A model generated the notes under the pieces. That model was given only the letters and a program-made list of their open reading frames with translations. It was not told the origin of the DNA and ran no database searches. The position numbers and the translations under genes are program-made. Below are positions 44,248 to 52,881 of a DNA stretch of 54,321 bases, in pieces. Every line of letters starts with the position of its first letter. Within the stretch, counting starts at the first letter, position 1. Origin of the DNA: Acidimicrobiia bacterium. GTDB lineage: Bacteria > Actinomycetota > Acidimicrobiia > Spongiisociales > ZC4RG35. The stretch is taken from contig PKRG01000018.1 in the NCBI GenBank assembly GCA_017577575.1, forward strand, positions 1-54,321, read 5' to 3'.

Positions 44248-45504
44248 GTGATCTCGGCGCACACGGACTACGACCGCCAGCGGGAGGCGGAGCTCCGCCG
44301 TGCCCGTCGCCGTGCTTCCGGGCTGCTGCTCGTGGCGACCGCGATGTTCGCCTCCACGTTCGCCATGGGCGACGCCACCTGGGTCGGGTTCCTCCGCAGC
44401 ACGGCGGAGGCGGCGATGATCGGCGGGGTGGCCGACTGGTTCGCGGTCACCGCATTGTTCCGGCACCCGTTCGGGATCCCCATACCCCACACGGCGATCA
44501 TCCCCCGCTCCAAGACGGGCCTGGCGCGCAGCCTGGGCGAGTTCGTCCGCCACAACTTCCTCGAGCCATCACAGCTCGTCGAGCGGATCCGCGCCGCCGA
44601 CATAGGCCGCCGCGCCGGCGAGTGGCTGTCTGCCGGCCACAACGCCGACATGCTCGCCGGCCAGATCGCCTCCGTCTTGGGAGCGGTGGCAGAGGGCCTC
44701 GACACCGAGGCGGTGGAGGAGTCGCTCGAGAGCCTCGTGCTCGATCGGCTCCACTCCCTCCCGCTGGCGGAGATGGTCGGCAAGGGGATCGAGGCCGCCG
44801 TCGTCGCCGGCCAGCATCGGCAGATCATGGAAGGGGCCATCCGCGGTCTGGCGTCGGCGCTGGACGACAACCGCGAGACGCTGCGCCGATGGGTGAGGGA
44901 GCAGTCCCCCTGGTGGGTGCCGGAGGTGGTCGACGACGCCGTCTTCTCACGAGGGCTCGAGGCGCTGCTCGATCTCGTCGAACGGGTCGCCTCCGACCCG
45001 AGCCACGAGATCCGCCGCACCCTCGACCTCCGCCTGGTGGAGATCGCCCGCCGCCTGCAGACGGACCCGGACCTCGCCGCCATCGTCTCAGAGAGGGTGG
45101 ACGCCATCGCCTCCCAGCCCGAGGTGCGGGGCTGGGTCCGCGACCTGTGGTCGCAGGTCACCGCCGCTCTGGCGGATGCCGCCTCCCGGGCCGACTCCCC
45201 GATGCGGGGCCGCATCGCCAGCGCCCTCACCCGGCTCGGCGAGCGCCTGGTCGCCGAGGAGCGATTGCGAGCCCGATTCGACGGGTGGCTGGAGTCGCTG
45301 GCCCCACCGCTGGCCCGGGTGGGTCAGAACGAGCTGGCCGACATCATCGCGGTGACGATCGAACGGTGGGACCCGGAGGAGACGAGCAGACGGCTGGAGC
45401 TGTGGATGGGCCGCGACCTCCAGTTCGTCCGCATCAACGGTACCGTCGTCGGCGGTCTCGTCGGCCTGGCGATCCACAGCTTGGTGTTCGCCTTCGGCGG
45501 CTGA
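44248..45504 (+). CDS. DUF445-family membrane-associated protein
   Basis: The 418-residue protein starts at GTG 44248. An N-terminal pair of hydrophobic segments (LLLVATAMFASTFAMGD and AEAAMIGGVADWFAVTALFRHPFG) is followed by IPHTAIIPRSKTGLARSLGEFVRHNFL, then ~270 helical residues, and a final hydrophobic helix after FVRINGTVVGGLVG. This is the YjiN-like DUF445 family, where the ADWFAVTALFRHP and INGTVVGGLVGL motifs recur. The function is unknown. The gene is divergent from the MFS gene by 54 bases. Confidence 0.88.
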   Translation: MISAHTDYDRQREAELRRARRRASGLLLVATAMFASTFAMGDATWVGFLRSTAEAAMIGGVADWFAVTALFRHPFGIPIPHTAIIPRSKTGLARSLGEFVRHNFLEPSQLVERIRAADIGRRAGEWLSAGHNADMLAGQIASVLGAVAEGLDTEAVEESLESLVLDRLHSLPLAEMVGKGIEAAVVAGQHRQIMEGAIRGLASALDDNRETLRRWVREQSPWWVPEVVDDAVFSRGLEALLDLVERVASDPSHEIRRTLDLRLVEIARRLQTDPDLAAIVSERVDAIASQPEVRGWVRDLWSQVTAALADAASRADSPMRGRIASALTRLGERLVAEERLRARFDGWLESLAPPLARVGQNELADIIAVTIERWDPEETSRRLELWMGRDLQFVRINGTVVGGLVGLAIHSLVFAFGG

Positions 45505-45506
45505 TC

Positions 45507-45920
45507 TCAGATGTGCCCGTAGGCGCGGGTCGGGTGGATGGTGAGCACGAGCCGCCGATCGTCGATCATCGCCCGGTCGAACTCGTCCCAGTCGGGGTGC
45601 GGCCCGGCGATCGCCTCGTACACCCGGCGCAGGAGGCGGGCGGTGTCGTCGTCGGGATCGACGACGACCGGCGTGAGCGACACGTCGCCTTCCACCACCA
45701 GCCACTGACCGAAGTCGTCGCCGAGCACGTACATGGCGGCCCGGGGATCGCGCCTGACATGACGGGTCTTCGCCCGGGAGTCGGTGACGGATACGCAGAG
45801 GGCGTCGTCGATGACGGCGTAGACGACGTTGGAGGCGTGGGGCATGCCGTTGGGCTGGATGGCGAGCAGCACGCCCCGGTGACGGGGGCGGGCGAATTCG
45901 AGTGCGGTGGAGAGGTCCAA
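45507..45920 (-). CDS. PPOX-class flavoprotein, probably F420-dependent
   Basis: The 137-residue split-barrel protein shows ARPRHRGVLLAIQPNGMPHASNVVYAVIDDALCVSVTDSRAKTRHVRRDPRAAMYVLG, the pattern of actinobacterial PPOX F420 enzymes (TIGR03618-like), and a late RLVLTIHPTRAYGH strand. Such enzymes reduce or bind F420 or FMN. The start is an unusual TTG at 45920, chosen because AGAGGAG lies eight bases upstream and the protein begins MDLSTALEFA as relatives do. The stop is 2 bases from the DUF445 stop (convergent). Confidence 0.8.
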   Translation of the reverse strand: MDLSTALEFARPRHRGVLLAIQPNGMPHASNVVYAVIDDALCVSVTDSRAKTRHVRRDPRAAMYVLGDDFGQWLVVEGDVSLTPVVVDPDDDTARLLRRVYEAIAGPHPDWDEFDRAMIDDRRLVLTIHPTRAYGHI

Positions 45921-46000
45921 GTCTCGTACTCCTCTTTCAGGCGGATCCTGTCGGTGAACCGGCGACCGGCACCGGCCATTCCCTCCCTACCCTCGCGCAC

Positions 46001-48415
46001 ATGGACCGACTCCCGGTGGACGCCGCCGTTCCCGAGTTGCGCCGCGCCCTCGACGAGGCCAAAGCGGCGGTCCTGGTCGCCCCTCCGGGCTCGGGGAAGA
46101 CGACCTGGGTCCCCCTCCAGCTCCTGGGCTCGGTCGAGGGCAAGGTCGTCGTGCTCGAGCCGCGTCGTCTCGCCGCCCGGGCGGCGGCCCGGCGGATGGC
46201 GTCCCTCCTGGGAGAGTCGGTGGGCGGCACGGTCGGCTATGTCACCCGCCACGACCGGGCGGTGGGCCCGGCCACTCGGATCGAGGTGGTGACCGAGGGG
46301 GTGTTGACCCGGCGTCTGCAGGCCGATCCGTCCCTTCCGGGGGTGTCGGTGGTCGTCTTCGACGAGGTCCACGAGCGAAACCTGCAGACCGACCTGGGCC
46401 TGGCCCTGACGCTGGACGTGCGCCAGAGCCTCCGACCGGACCTGGAGCTGCTCCTCATGTCGGCGACGATCGACGCCGTCGCTTTCGCCGAGTTGCTGGG
46501 CGGCGCCCCGGTAGTGGAAGCCGACGCCCCTTCGTTCCCAGTGGACATCCGCTGGGACCCGCCCCCGCCCCGGACCCGGGACCTGGAGTCGCACGTGGCC
46601 CGGGTGGTGCGGAGAGCGCTGGCCGAGACCGACGGCGACGTGTTGGTGTTCCTCCCCGGCATGGCCGAGATACGACGAACACAGGAACGGCTCGCCGACG
46701 TGTTGGCGGACGTGCGGATCCTCCACGGGTCGCTGCCGCCGGCGGAACAGGACCGGGCGATCGCCCCGTCGGAGCCGCCGTTCCGCAAGGTGGTGCTGTC
46801 GACCGACATCGCCGAGTCGAGCCTGACGGTGGAGGGGGTCACCGCCGTGGTCGACACGGGGCTGGCCCGAGCGCCCCGCTTCGATCCCCGCACCGGCATG
46901 ACCCGGCTGCGAACGGTGCCGATCTCGCGGGCCTCGGCCGATCAGCGGGCGGGACGGGCGGGACGTCTCGGGCCTGGCGTCGCCTATCGGCTGTGGTCGA
47001 AGATGGAGCACGCCGCCCGGCGTCCGGGAATCGACCCCGAGATCACCCAGGTGGACCTGGCCGCCCTGGTGCTGGAGCTGGCGGCGTGGGGAGTCTCCGA
47101 CCCTGCGGCCCTTCGCTGGCTCGACCCGCCGCCGCCGGCGGGGTGGGAGGAGGGGGTGGCGCTGCTCCGCGGCCTCGGAGCGGTCGACTCCCGGGGCCGC
47201 ATCACCCCCGCCGGGAAACGGATGGCCGACCTGCCCCTCCATCCCCGGCTGGCGCGGATGGTCGTCGATGCCGGAGAAGACGAGGCGCTGGCGGTGTGGC
47301 TGGCGACGATCCTCGCCGAACGGGACCCGTTGCGGGGGCGGCCCGACGAGCTCCCGGCCGACATCGCCCTGCGGGTCCGGTTGCTCGTGGACCGCGGATT
47401 CCGTCATCCCGCCGCGGCGGGAGCGCCGCTGGCGCGGCTGCGGGAGGCGGCCGAGGACCTGGCCCGACGGGCGGGGGTCGACGGGCTCTACGCGGTGGAC
47501 CTGGATCACACCGGGCGGGTGCTGGCGCTCGCCTTCCCCGACCGCCTGGCGATCCGGAGGGGGAGCCCCGGGCGGTTCCAGTTGCGCACCGGGACGACGG
47601 CGCTGGTGACGCCATCCGACCCGCTGGCCGCCGAGCGGTTCCTGGTCGCCGCCGACCTCGACGGCCGCCGCAGGGACGCCCGCATCCGGCTGGCAGCGGC
47701 GATCGACGCCGAGACCGTGGCTGCCGCCTTCTCCTCCGAAGTGGAGGAGACGACCCGCCTGACCTGGGACGGCGACCGCCTGACCGAGCGGGTCGAGCGC
47801 CGCCTCGGCGGCCTGGTGCTCGACTCCCGCGACCATCGGCCCGCCCCTGGAGAGGAGACGACGGCGGCGCTGCTGGAGCGGATCCGACGCCTCGGGATCG
47901 ATTCGCTCCCCTGGTCGCAGCCGGCGCAGGACCTGCGGGACCGGGTGCAGCATCTCGCTCGCAGCGATCCGGGAGGCTGGCCGGACTGGTCCGACGAGGC
48001 GTTGACGGCGGCTCTAGAGGACTGGCTCGCCCCGCACCTGTGGGGTGCGACGGGCTGGGACGACGTCCAGAGAGTGGACCTCGCCGCGGTGTTGTCGGCT
48101 GCTCTCGGCCACGAGAGGCGAAGGAGGCTGGATGCCGAGGCCCCCACGCACTACACGCTGCCGTCGGGACGGCGGGTGCGCTTCGACTACTCCGGCGACG
48201 AGCCCCGGCTCTCGGTGCGGGTGCAGGAGCTGTTCGGGGTGACCGAGACCCCGACGGTGGGCGGGCGCCCCGTCGTCGTCGAGCTGCTGTCGCCGGCGAA
48301 CCGGCCGATCCAGGTCACTTCGGACCTGGCAGGGTTCTGGGAGGGGTCGTGGCACGAGGTCCGAAAGGAGATGGCCGGCCGCTACCCCAAGCACCCGTGG
48401 CCTGAGACGCCCTAG
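46001..48415 (+). CDS. hrpB: ATP-dependent helicase HrpB
   Basis: HrpB is a DEAH-type SF2 helicase. The 804-residue protein has Walker A APPGSGKTTWVPLQLL, the VLEPRRLAARAAARRMA motif Ia, motif II FDEVHERNLQTDLGLAL, motif III MSATID, VVLSTDIAESSLTVEGVTAVVDTGLAR (motif V), DQRAGRAGRLGPGVAYRLW (motif VI), the helicase-associated domain, and the C-terminal HrpB domain with GRRVRFDYSGDEP and FWEGSWHEVRKEMAGRYPKHPWPETP in order. ATG 46001 is the family-consistent start. The cellular role is not settled. It is convergent with the phoH gene, with one base between stops. Confidence 0.94.
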   Translation: MDRLPVDAAVPELRRALDEAKAAVLVAPPGSGKTTWVPLQLLGSVEGKVVVLEPRRLAARAAARRMASLLGESVGGTVGYVTRHDRAVGPATRIEVVTEGVLTRRLQADPSLPGVSVVVFDEVHERNLQTDLGLALTLDVRQSLRPDLELLLMSATIDAVAFAELLGGAPVVEADAPSFPVDIRWDPPPPRTRDLESHVARVVRRALAETDGDVLVFLPGMAEIRRTQERLADVLADVRILHGSLPPAEQDRAIAPSEPPFRKVVLSTDIAESSLTVEGVTAVVDTGLARAPRFDPRTGMTRLRTVPISRASADQRAGRAGRLGPGVAYRLWSKMEHAARRPGIDPEITQVDLAALVLELAAWGVSDPAALRWLDPPPPAGWEEGVALLRGLGAVDSRGRITPAGKRMADLPLHPRLARMVVDAGEDEALAVWLATILAERDPLRGRPDELPADIALRVRLLVDRGFRHPAAAGAPLARLREAAEDLARRAGVDGLYAVDLDHTGRVLALAFPDRLAIRRGSPGRFQLRTGTTALVTPSDPLAAERFLVAADLDGRRRDARIRLAAAIDAETVAAAFSSEVEETTRLTWDGDRLTERVERRLGGLVLDSRDHRPAPGEETTAALLERIRRLGIDSLPWSQPAQDLRDRVQHLARSDPGGWPDWSDEALTAALEDWLAPHLWGATGWDDVQRVDLAAVLSAALGHERRRRLDAEAPTHYTLPSGRRVRFDYSGDEPRLSVRVQELFGVTETPTVGGRPVVVELLSPANRPIQVTSDLAGFWEGSWHEVRKEMAGRYPKHPWPETP

Positions 48416-48416
48416 G

Positions 48417-49733
48417 TCACAGGCAGGCGGCGGCCAGCTCCGCCAGCGGCGAGCGGATCGTGCGCTCCAGGGTGACGTGGCCGAACAGCTCCGAGCCCTT
48501 GAACTTCTCGATCAGCGCCGCCATGCCGCCGTACGGGGAGATGTAGGGGTTGTCGACCTGGCTGAGATCCCCGCAGAACACGACCTTCGAGTTGCGGCCC
48601 ATCCGGGTGAGGATCACCTTGAGCGTGGCCAGCTCCAGGTTCTGGGCCTCGTCGATGATCACGAACTCGTCGGTGATCGACCGTCCCCGCAGGTATGTCA
48701 CCGCCGCCAGCTCCAGCTCCCCGCGGTCGATGAGCTCCTCGACCGCCGCCTTGGCGCCGTCGGCACCGGCGTCGGCGAAAAGGGCATAGAGGTTGTCGTG
48801 CACGGCCGCCATCCACGGCGTGAGCTTCTCGCTCAGGTCCCCGGGGAGGTATCCGACCTCCTGGCGGCCCACCGGCACCAACGGCCGGTAGACGGACACC
48901 CGGCGGTAGCGCCGCTGCTCCAGCACCAGTTCCAGCCCCGCAGCCAAGGCCAGAAACGTCTTGCCGGACCCGGCGTTGCCCATGAGCGACACGGCCGGCA
49001 GGTCGGGGTCGAGCAGATGGTGGAGAGCCACCGTCTGGGCGAGGTTCTTCGGCTCCACCCCGAACGCCCGCACATGGGTGGGGACACGTTCGACGACGGC
49101 CGGCGGGCCCGCCTCCACCACCCGGGCCAGACCCGACCGGGATCGTCCGGCCCGCAGCACGACGAACTCGTTGACCAGGGCGTCCAGGTCGACGCCGATC
49201 TTTCCCTCGTCGAACAGCCGGTCGATGGTCGCCTCGTCGGTCTGGTGCTCGACCACGCCGGCGTAGACCTGGTCGACCTGGACCGTGTCGGCCCGGTAGT
49301 CCTGCACCTCGATGCCGAGCTGGGCGCCCTTGATGCGCAAGCTGGCGTCTTTGGTCACCAGGACCGGCGAGTCGAGGTTGAAGCAGGTGGAGAGGATCCG
49401 GTGGTCGGGCGTGGAAGGGTCGAGCACGGGAGGCAGCCGGTCGGAGTTGATGCCGTTGATCTCGATGCGGAGTGTCCCGCCGGAAGGGAGGGCGACCGGC
49501 TCGCGCATCCCGCCGGGCCGGGAGGCCCCCAGCCTCTCCAGCAGGCGGATGGCGGCCCGGGCGTTGGCGCCGACCTCGTCCAGGCGGGTCTTCTTCCGGT
49601 CGAGCTCTTCGACCACCACCAGCGGCAGCACCACCTCGTGTTCGTCGAAGCGGAGGACGGCGTTGGGGTCGGCGAGCAGGACGCAGGTGTCGAGGACGAA
49701 GGTGCGGGGCACGGCGATCTCCTGGCTGGCCAC
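48417..49733 (-). CDS. PIN domain-PhoH ATPase fusion (PhoH2-like)
   Basis: The 438-residue protein starts with a PIN RNase domain: FVLDTCVLLADPNAVLRFDEHEVVLPLVVVEELDRKK, NARAAIRLLERLG, and DHRILSTCF and LVTKDASLRIKGAQLG with the acidic catalytic residues. From ~230 the PhoH ATPase follows: Walker A LMGNAGSGKTFLALAAG, FVIIDEAQNLELATLKVILTRMG as Walker B, and VVFCGDLSQVDNPYISPYGGM. PhoH2 proteins unwind and cut RNA. I chose GTG 49733; an in-frame TTG at 49763 is less plausible, and two ATGs nearby are out of frame. It is last in the minus-strand run, 41 bases after the methyltransferase. Confidence 0.9.
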   Translation of the reverse strand: MASQEIAVPRTFVLDTCVLLADPNAVLRFDEHEVVLPLVVVEELDRKKTRLDEVGANARAAIRLLERLGASRPGGMREPVALPSGGTLRIEINGINSDRLPPVLDPSTPDHRILSTCFNLDSPVLVTKDASLRIKGAQLGIEVQDYRADTVQVDQVYAGVVEHQTDEATIDRLFDEGKIGVDLDALVNEFVVLRAGRSRSGLARVVEAGPPAVVERVPTHVRAFGVEPKNLAQTVALHHLLDPDLPAVSLMGNAGSGKTFLALAAGLELVLEQRRYRRVSVYRPLVPVGRQEVGYLPGDLSEKLTPWMAAVHDNLYALFADAGADGAKAAVEELIDRGELELAAVTYLRGRSITDEFVIIDEAQNLELATLKVILTRMGRNSKVVFCGDLSQVDNPYISPYGGMAALIEKFKGSELFGHVTLERTIRSPLAELAAACL

Positions 49734-49774
49734 GATCCATGTTCCCCCATCCCCCTCCCCCAACCAAGGACCGC

Positions 49775-50353
49775 TCAGGCGGCGGTGAAGCGCGACACGA
49801 ACTGCGGGCTCTTGAAGAGGTCGAACTGGCGATGGGTCTCCACCCAGCCGAGAGGCTCCACCATCCGCCTCACCTTGGCGGGCCAGAGCTTGTGGCAGTG
49901 GACCTGGCGGGCCTTGAACGGCGAGCCGTGGAGTATCACCGAGGTGGGTATGGCGTACAGGCCCATGATCGGCTCGGCGGGGTAGATGAACAAGGCCCGG
50001 CCCCGGGGCCGCAGCACCCGGGCCATCTCGGCGAACGCCGCCTCCAGCGCCGGGATGTGCTCGATGGCGTGGATGGAGACGATGGCATCGAAGCTGGAGT
50101 CGGCGAACTCGAGCTCTTCGGCTCGCATCGTCTTGACCCGCTCCGTGCCCGCCACCTCGGCGGCGTTGGGGTTGGCGTCGATCCCGACGACGTCGATCCC
50201 CCGGGCGGCGAGGCGCTTGACCAGATGGCCCGCCCCGCAGCCGACCTCGAGGACCCGCTCGCCTGGACGGAGCGGCAGCAGCCGGTCGATCTTCTTCAGG
50301 TGGCTCGAGTCCCAGCGGTTGACGAGGGCGTAACGCCGATTGTCGTAGCTCAC
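49775..50353 (-). CDS. Class I SAM-dependent methyltransferase
   Basis: The 192-residue protein has the Rossmann methyltransferase motifs: VLEVGCGAGHLVKRLAARGIDVVGIDANPNA (motif I and acidic strand end), FDAIVSIHAIEHIPALEAAFAEMARVLRPRGRALFIYPAEP (motifs II-III). It is a Methyltransf_11 type acting on a small molecule or sugar. GTG 50353 overlaps the stop of the two-domain phosphatase (GTGA). LWPAKVRRMVEPLGW and QFDLFKSPQFVSRF are the C-terminal substrate region; the substrate is not evident. Confidence 0.88.
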   Translation of the reverse strand: MSYDNRRYALVNRWDSSHLKKIDRLLPLRPGERVLEVGCGAGHLVKRLAARGIDVVGIDANPNAAEVAGTERVKTMRAEELEFADSSFDAIVSIHAIEHIPALEAAFAEMARVLRPRGRALFIYPAEPIMGLYAIPTSVILHGSPFKARQVHCHKLWPAKVRRMVEPLGWVETHRQFDLFKSPQFVSRFTAA

Positions 50354-51597
50354 CGCGGTGCCGCCTCCGTCGTGGACTCGAGATGGGGCGCCACCGCGTA
50401 GTCGCAGAGGACGGGACCGTCGGCGGTCATCGCCACGTGGGTGACGGAGGTGTTCTCGGGCGTGGCGAGCCGGCTCATCGTCCCCGTCGTGTCGCCGGAG
50501 AGGGTTCCGATGTAGGCCCGGATCACCCCGCCATGGGTGACCACGCCGGTGATCTCGCCGGGAGCGAGCTCGAGGGAGGCGACGGTCTGGGCCATGCGCC
50601 GGGTCGCCTCCGCCCAGGTCTCACCGTGCTCGCCGCGGGGGAGGTCCTGGCCCTCTTCGTAGATCCTGCGGGCGACGTCGGCCCAGCCGTCCCACACCTC
50701 TTTCCAGGTCAGCCCCTCCCACACCCCGAGGCCGATCTCCTTGAGGCCGTCGACGGGCACCGGGGTGGCGGCGCTGATCGCCGCCGCGGTGTCGGCGGCC
50801 CGCGCCAGCGGCGAGGTGTAGACGCGGTCGAGGCGCCCGTACCACTTCGCCAGCCACCGGGCCTGCTCCGCCCCGACGTCGTCGAGGCCCCAGCAGGACT
50901 GGCCCTGGAAGCGGCCGTCGACGTTGGCGCGGGTCCTGCCGTGGCGGATCAGCGCCACCACGGGGTCGCCGGCTTCGAGGTGGCGGGCCGCGTGGGTGCT
51001 GAGGCGGCCCAGGTGGGCAGTGTCGTTGAACCGCTTGAGACGCCAGTGGCCGGGCCCTCCGACCAGGTGGGTGAGCGACGCGTTCGAAGCCATGCGGTGG
51101 GGGCGGCGGCGCACCGTGGGAAGCAGCGTCGACAGGAGAGAGTCGAGCACCCCGCCGTGAGTGACCACCACTGCCCGGCCGGTCTCCCCGACCCGCTCGG
51201 CGAGACGGTCGATCGCCGACCACGCCCGGGCAGCCACCTCGCTCATCCGCTCGCCGATCCCGCCGAACGGCTCGTCGGCGCCGTTGTAGATGGATCGCAG
51301 GAGGACCCCGTCCTTTTCTGCGACGGTGTCGAAGGGGACGCCTTCCCATCTCCCCAGGTCGATCTCGATCAGGTCCTCTTCGATCTCGGGAGCATCGGAG
51401 AAGGCGGCGGCGGTCTCGTAGGCACGGGTCAGGGGCGAGGAGACGACTGCGTCGAAGCGCTGGCCCTCGACCCGACGGCCGAGAGCCGCCACCTGCTCGC
51501 GCCCGGCGGCGCTGAGGCCGGCGTCGCCGCGGCCCTGCCACGCCGCGGCGGCGTTGGCTTCGGATTCGGCGTGGCGGACTAGGAGGATCTCGGGCAC
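50350..51597 (-). CDS. Two tandem histidine phosphatase (phosphoglycerate mutase-like) domains
   Basis: The 415-residue protein has two complete branch-1 histidine phosphatase domains. The first (2-~200) has EILLVRHAESEANAAAAWQGRGDAGLS, SSPLTRAYETAAAF, IDLGRWEGVPFD and VVVTHGGVLDSLL. The second (~222-400) has VALIRHGRTRANVDGRFQG, TSPLARAADTAAAI, IGLGVWEGLTWKEVW and GVVTHGGVIRAYIG. Each has its RH phosphohistidine motif and late catalytic histidine, so both may be active. Start is GTG 51597, 38 bases after the sulfotransferase stop; the methyltransferase start overlaps its end. Two-domain forms are uncommon, and the phosphatase substrates cannot be predicted from these motifs. Confidence 0.88.
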   Translation of the reverse strand: MPEILLVRHAESEANAAAAWQGRGDAGLSAAGREQVAALGRRVEGQRFDAVVSSPLTRAYETAAAFSDAPEIEEDLIEIDLGRWEGVPFDTVAEKDGVLLRSIYNGADEPFGGIGERMSEVAARAWSAIDRLAERVGETGRAVVVTHGGVLDSLLSTLLPTVRRRPHRMASNASLTHLVGGPGHWRLKRFNDTAHLGRLSTHAARHLEAGDPVVALIRHGRTRANVDGRFQGQSCWGLDDVGAEQARWLAKWYGRLDRVYTSPLARAADTAAAISAATPVPVDGLKEIGLGVWEGLTWKEVWDGWADVARRIYEEGQDLPRGEHGETWAEATRRMAQTVASLELAPGEITGVVTHGGVIRAYIGTLSGDTTGTMSRLATPENTSVTHVAMTADGPVLCDYAVAPHLESTTEAAPR

Positions 51598-51635
51598 GGG
51601 ACTGCGGACATTTTGGACCCGATCGACGGGGATGC

Positions 51636-52490
51636 CTAACCGGTGTAGCCCCACCCGGCGGCCACGTCGGCGGCGAGCTCCATCACTTTTCGGGCCGTGG
51701 CCTCGTCGACGTAGTCCGAGTTGTCTTTCGTCCTGGTCGTGATCTTCCCGTAGAGGTGGGGATCGAAGCGGGCCCGGCTCAGGTCCGGGTTGGGCTCGTC
51801 GACGATCTCGGGGACGAAATCCTCTCCGAGGAACTCGCACACCTCGGCGACGACCGCGGCCGGATCGGAGGTGAACCGCTCGTAGGAGACGGCCCGGAAC
51901 CGCTCCGGCACCTCGGCGACGAGACGCTGGGCGATGCGCCCTTGGCGACGGTAGATCTCGGCGAACTCTTCGACGCTGAGGTCGGCCCAGGTCGCCTGGG
52001 GGTCGACCGCCGCCCGCCGCAGGTACGACGTGTAGGTGTCGACGGGGTGACGGTGGATGAACAACAGCTTCGCCGTCGGCAGGGCGGCCAGGAGCCAGTC
52101 GGCGCGCTCGATGTGGGTGGGGGTCTTCTCCAGCATGCGCCGGCATCCCCGGACCGCGACGGCGTGGCGCACGAACGCCTCCAGCACCGGCGTAGCCCAG
52201 GCGGGGGCGCTGCCGTCGTCGGGCACCCCGACACCGCCGGTGAGCTTGCGCACCTCGTCGCAGAAGGCGCTGTAGGCGGCTTCGTCGCCCAGGAAGTACA
52301 GCCACAGGCTGCGGGGGCGGGGCGGCTTCCAGCGGGGCGCCGAGTCGAGATGGTTGACCACCGAAGACTCCGCCAGCGCCAGCTCCTCGGGGCCTCTCAC
52401 GGCAAAAGACGGGTGCTTGAGCAGGGTGCGGTAGAGGATCGACGACCCCGACCGGGGAGCGCCGACGATGAACACCGGGCCCTGGGTCAC
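51636..52490 (-). CDS. Sulfotransferase-family protein
   Basis: The 284-residue protein begins TQGPVFIVGAPRSGSSILYRTLLKHPSFAV, the 5'-phosphosulfate-binding loop of PAPS-dependent sulfotransferases (Sulfotransfer_3 type). KTPTHIERADWLLAALPTAKLLFIHRHPVDTYTSYLRR matches the 3'-phosphate-binding region (R-x-P-x-D-x-x-x-S). The acceptor could be a lipid, glycan or small metabolite. GTG 52490 overlaps the DUF4440 stop (GTGA), and an in-frame start 12 codons upstream has no ribosome-binding site. The next gene starts 38 bases downstream. Confidence 0.87.
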   Translation of the reverse strand: MTQGPVFIVGAPRSGSSILYRTLLKHPSFAVRGPEELALAESSVVNHLDSAPRWKPPRPRSLWLYFLGDEAAYSAFCDEVRKLTGGVGVPDDGSAPAWATPVLEAFVRHAVAVRGCRRMLEKTPTHIERADWLLAALPTAKLLFIHRHPVDTYTSYLRRAAVDPQATWADLSVEEFAEIYRRQGRIAQRLVAEVPERFRAVSYERFTSDPAAVVAEVCEFLGEDFVPEIVDEPNPDLSRARFDPHLYGKITTRTKDNSDYVDEATARKVMELAADVAAGWGYTG

Positions 52491-52846
52491 ACCAGTGGAG
52501 TCTGCTGATGGAAGACCAACCGCCAACCGTCGTCGTCCTTTCGGTATCCGCTGGCGATCATCGCCTGGTAGTCGATCTCACCGCTGCCTGCCGACCTGGC
52601 CCTCGCCTGGTAGCCGAGGATGGACGTGGAGGCCGAATGGACCCAACGGACGTCGTCGAAGTCGACGGCGTCCCAGCCCCTCTCGGCTTCCATGACGGAG
52701 ACGACCTCGTCTTTTCCCATCATCCCCGACGACAGCACGATCAAGCCGTCGTCGGCGAAGTGGCGCCGCCAGTACTCGGGGTCTCCCCCGCCCTCCAGCC
52801 AGAAGTCGCGCTCGAGCGCCAGGATCGCTCTCTCCCGTTCCTCCAT
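52487..52846 (-). CDS. DUF4440/NTF2-like small protein
   Basis: The 119-residue protein has an alpha+beta cone fold pattern: EERERAILALERDFWLEGGGDPEYWRRHFADDGLIVLSSGMMGKDEVVSVMEAERGWD, VRWVHSASTSILGYQARA and IASGYRKDDDGWRLVFHQQTPL. This is DUF4440/SnoaL-like. Such proteins bind or isomerise small molecules. ATG 52846 follows HppA by 35 bases on the same strand; the sulfotransferase start overlaps its stop, so it heads a coupled set of metabolite-modifying genes. No catalytic residue can be named. Confidence 0.82.
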   Translation of the reverse strand: MEERERAILALERDFWLEGGGDPEYWRRHFADDGLIVLSSGMMGKDEVVSVMEAERGWDAVDFDDVRWVHSASTSILGYQARARSAGSGEIDYQAMIASGYRKDDDGWRLVFHQQTPLV

Positions 52847-52881
52847 GGCCACCACCGTATATCGGCGGTCGGCCGTAGCGC

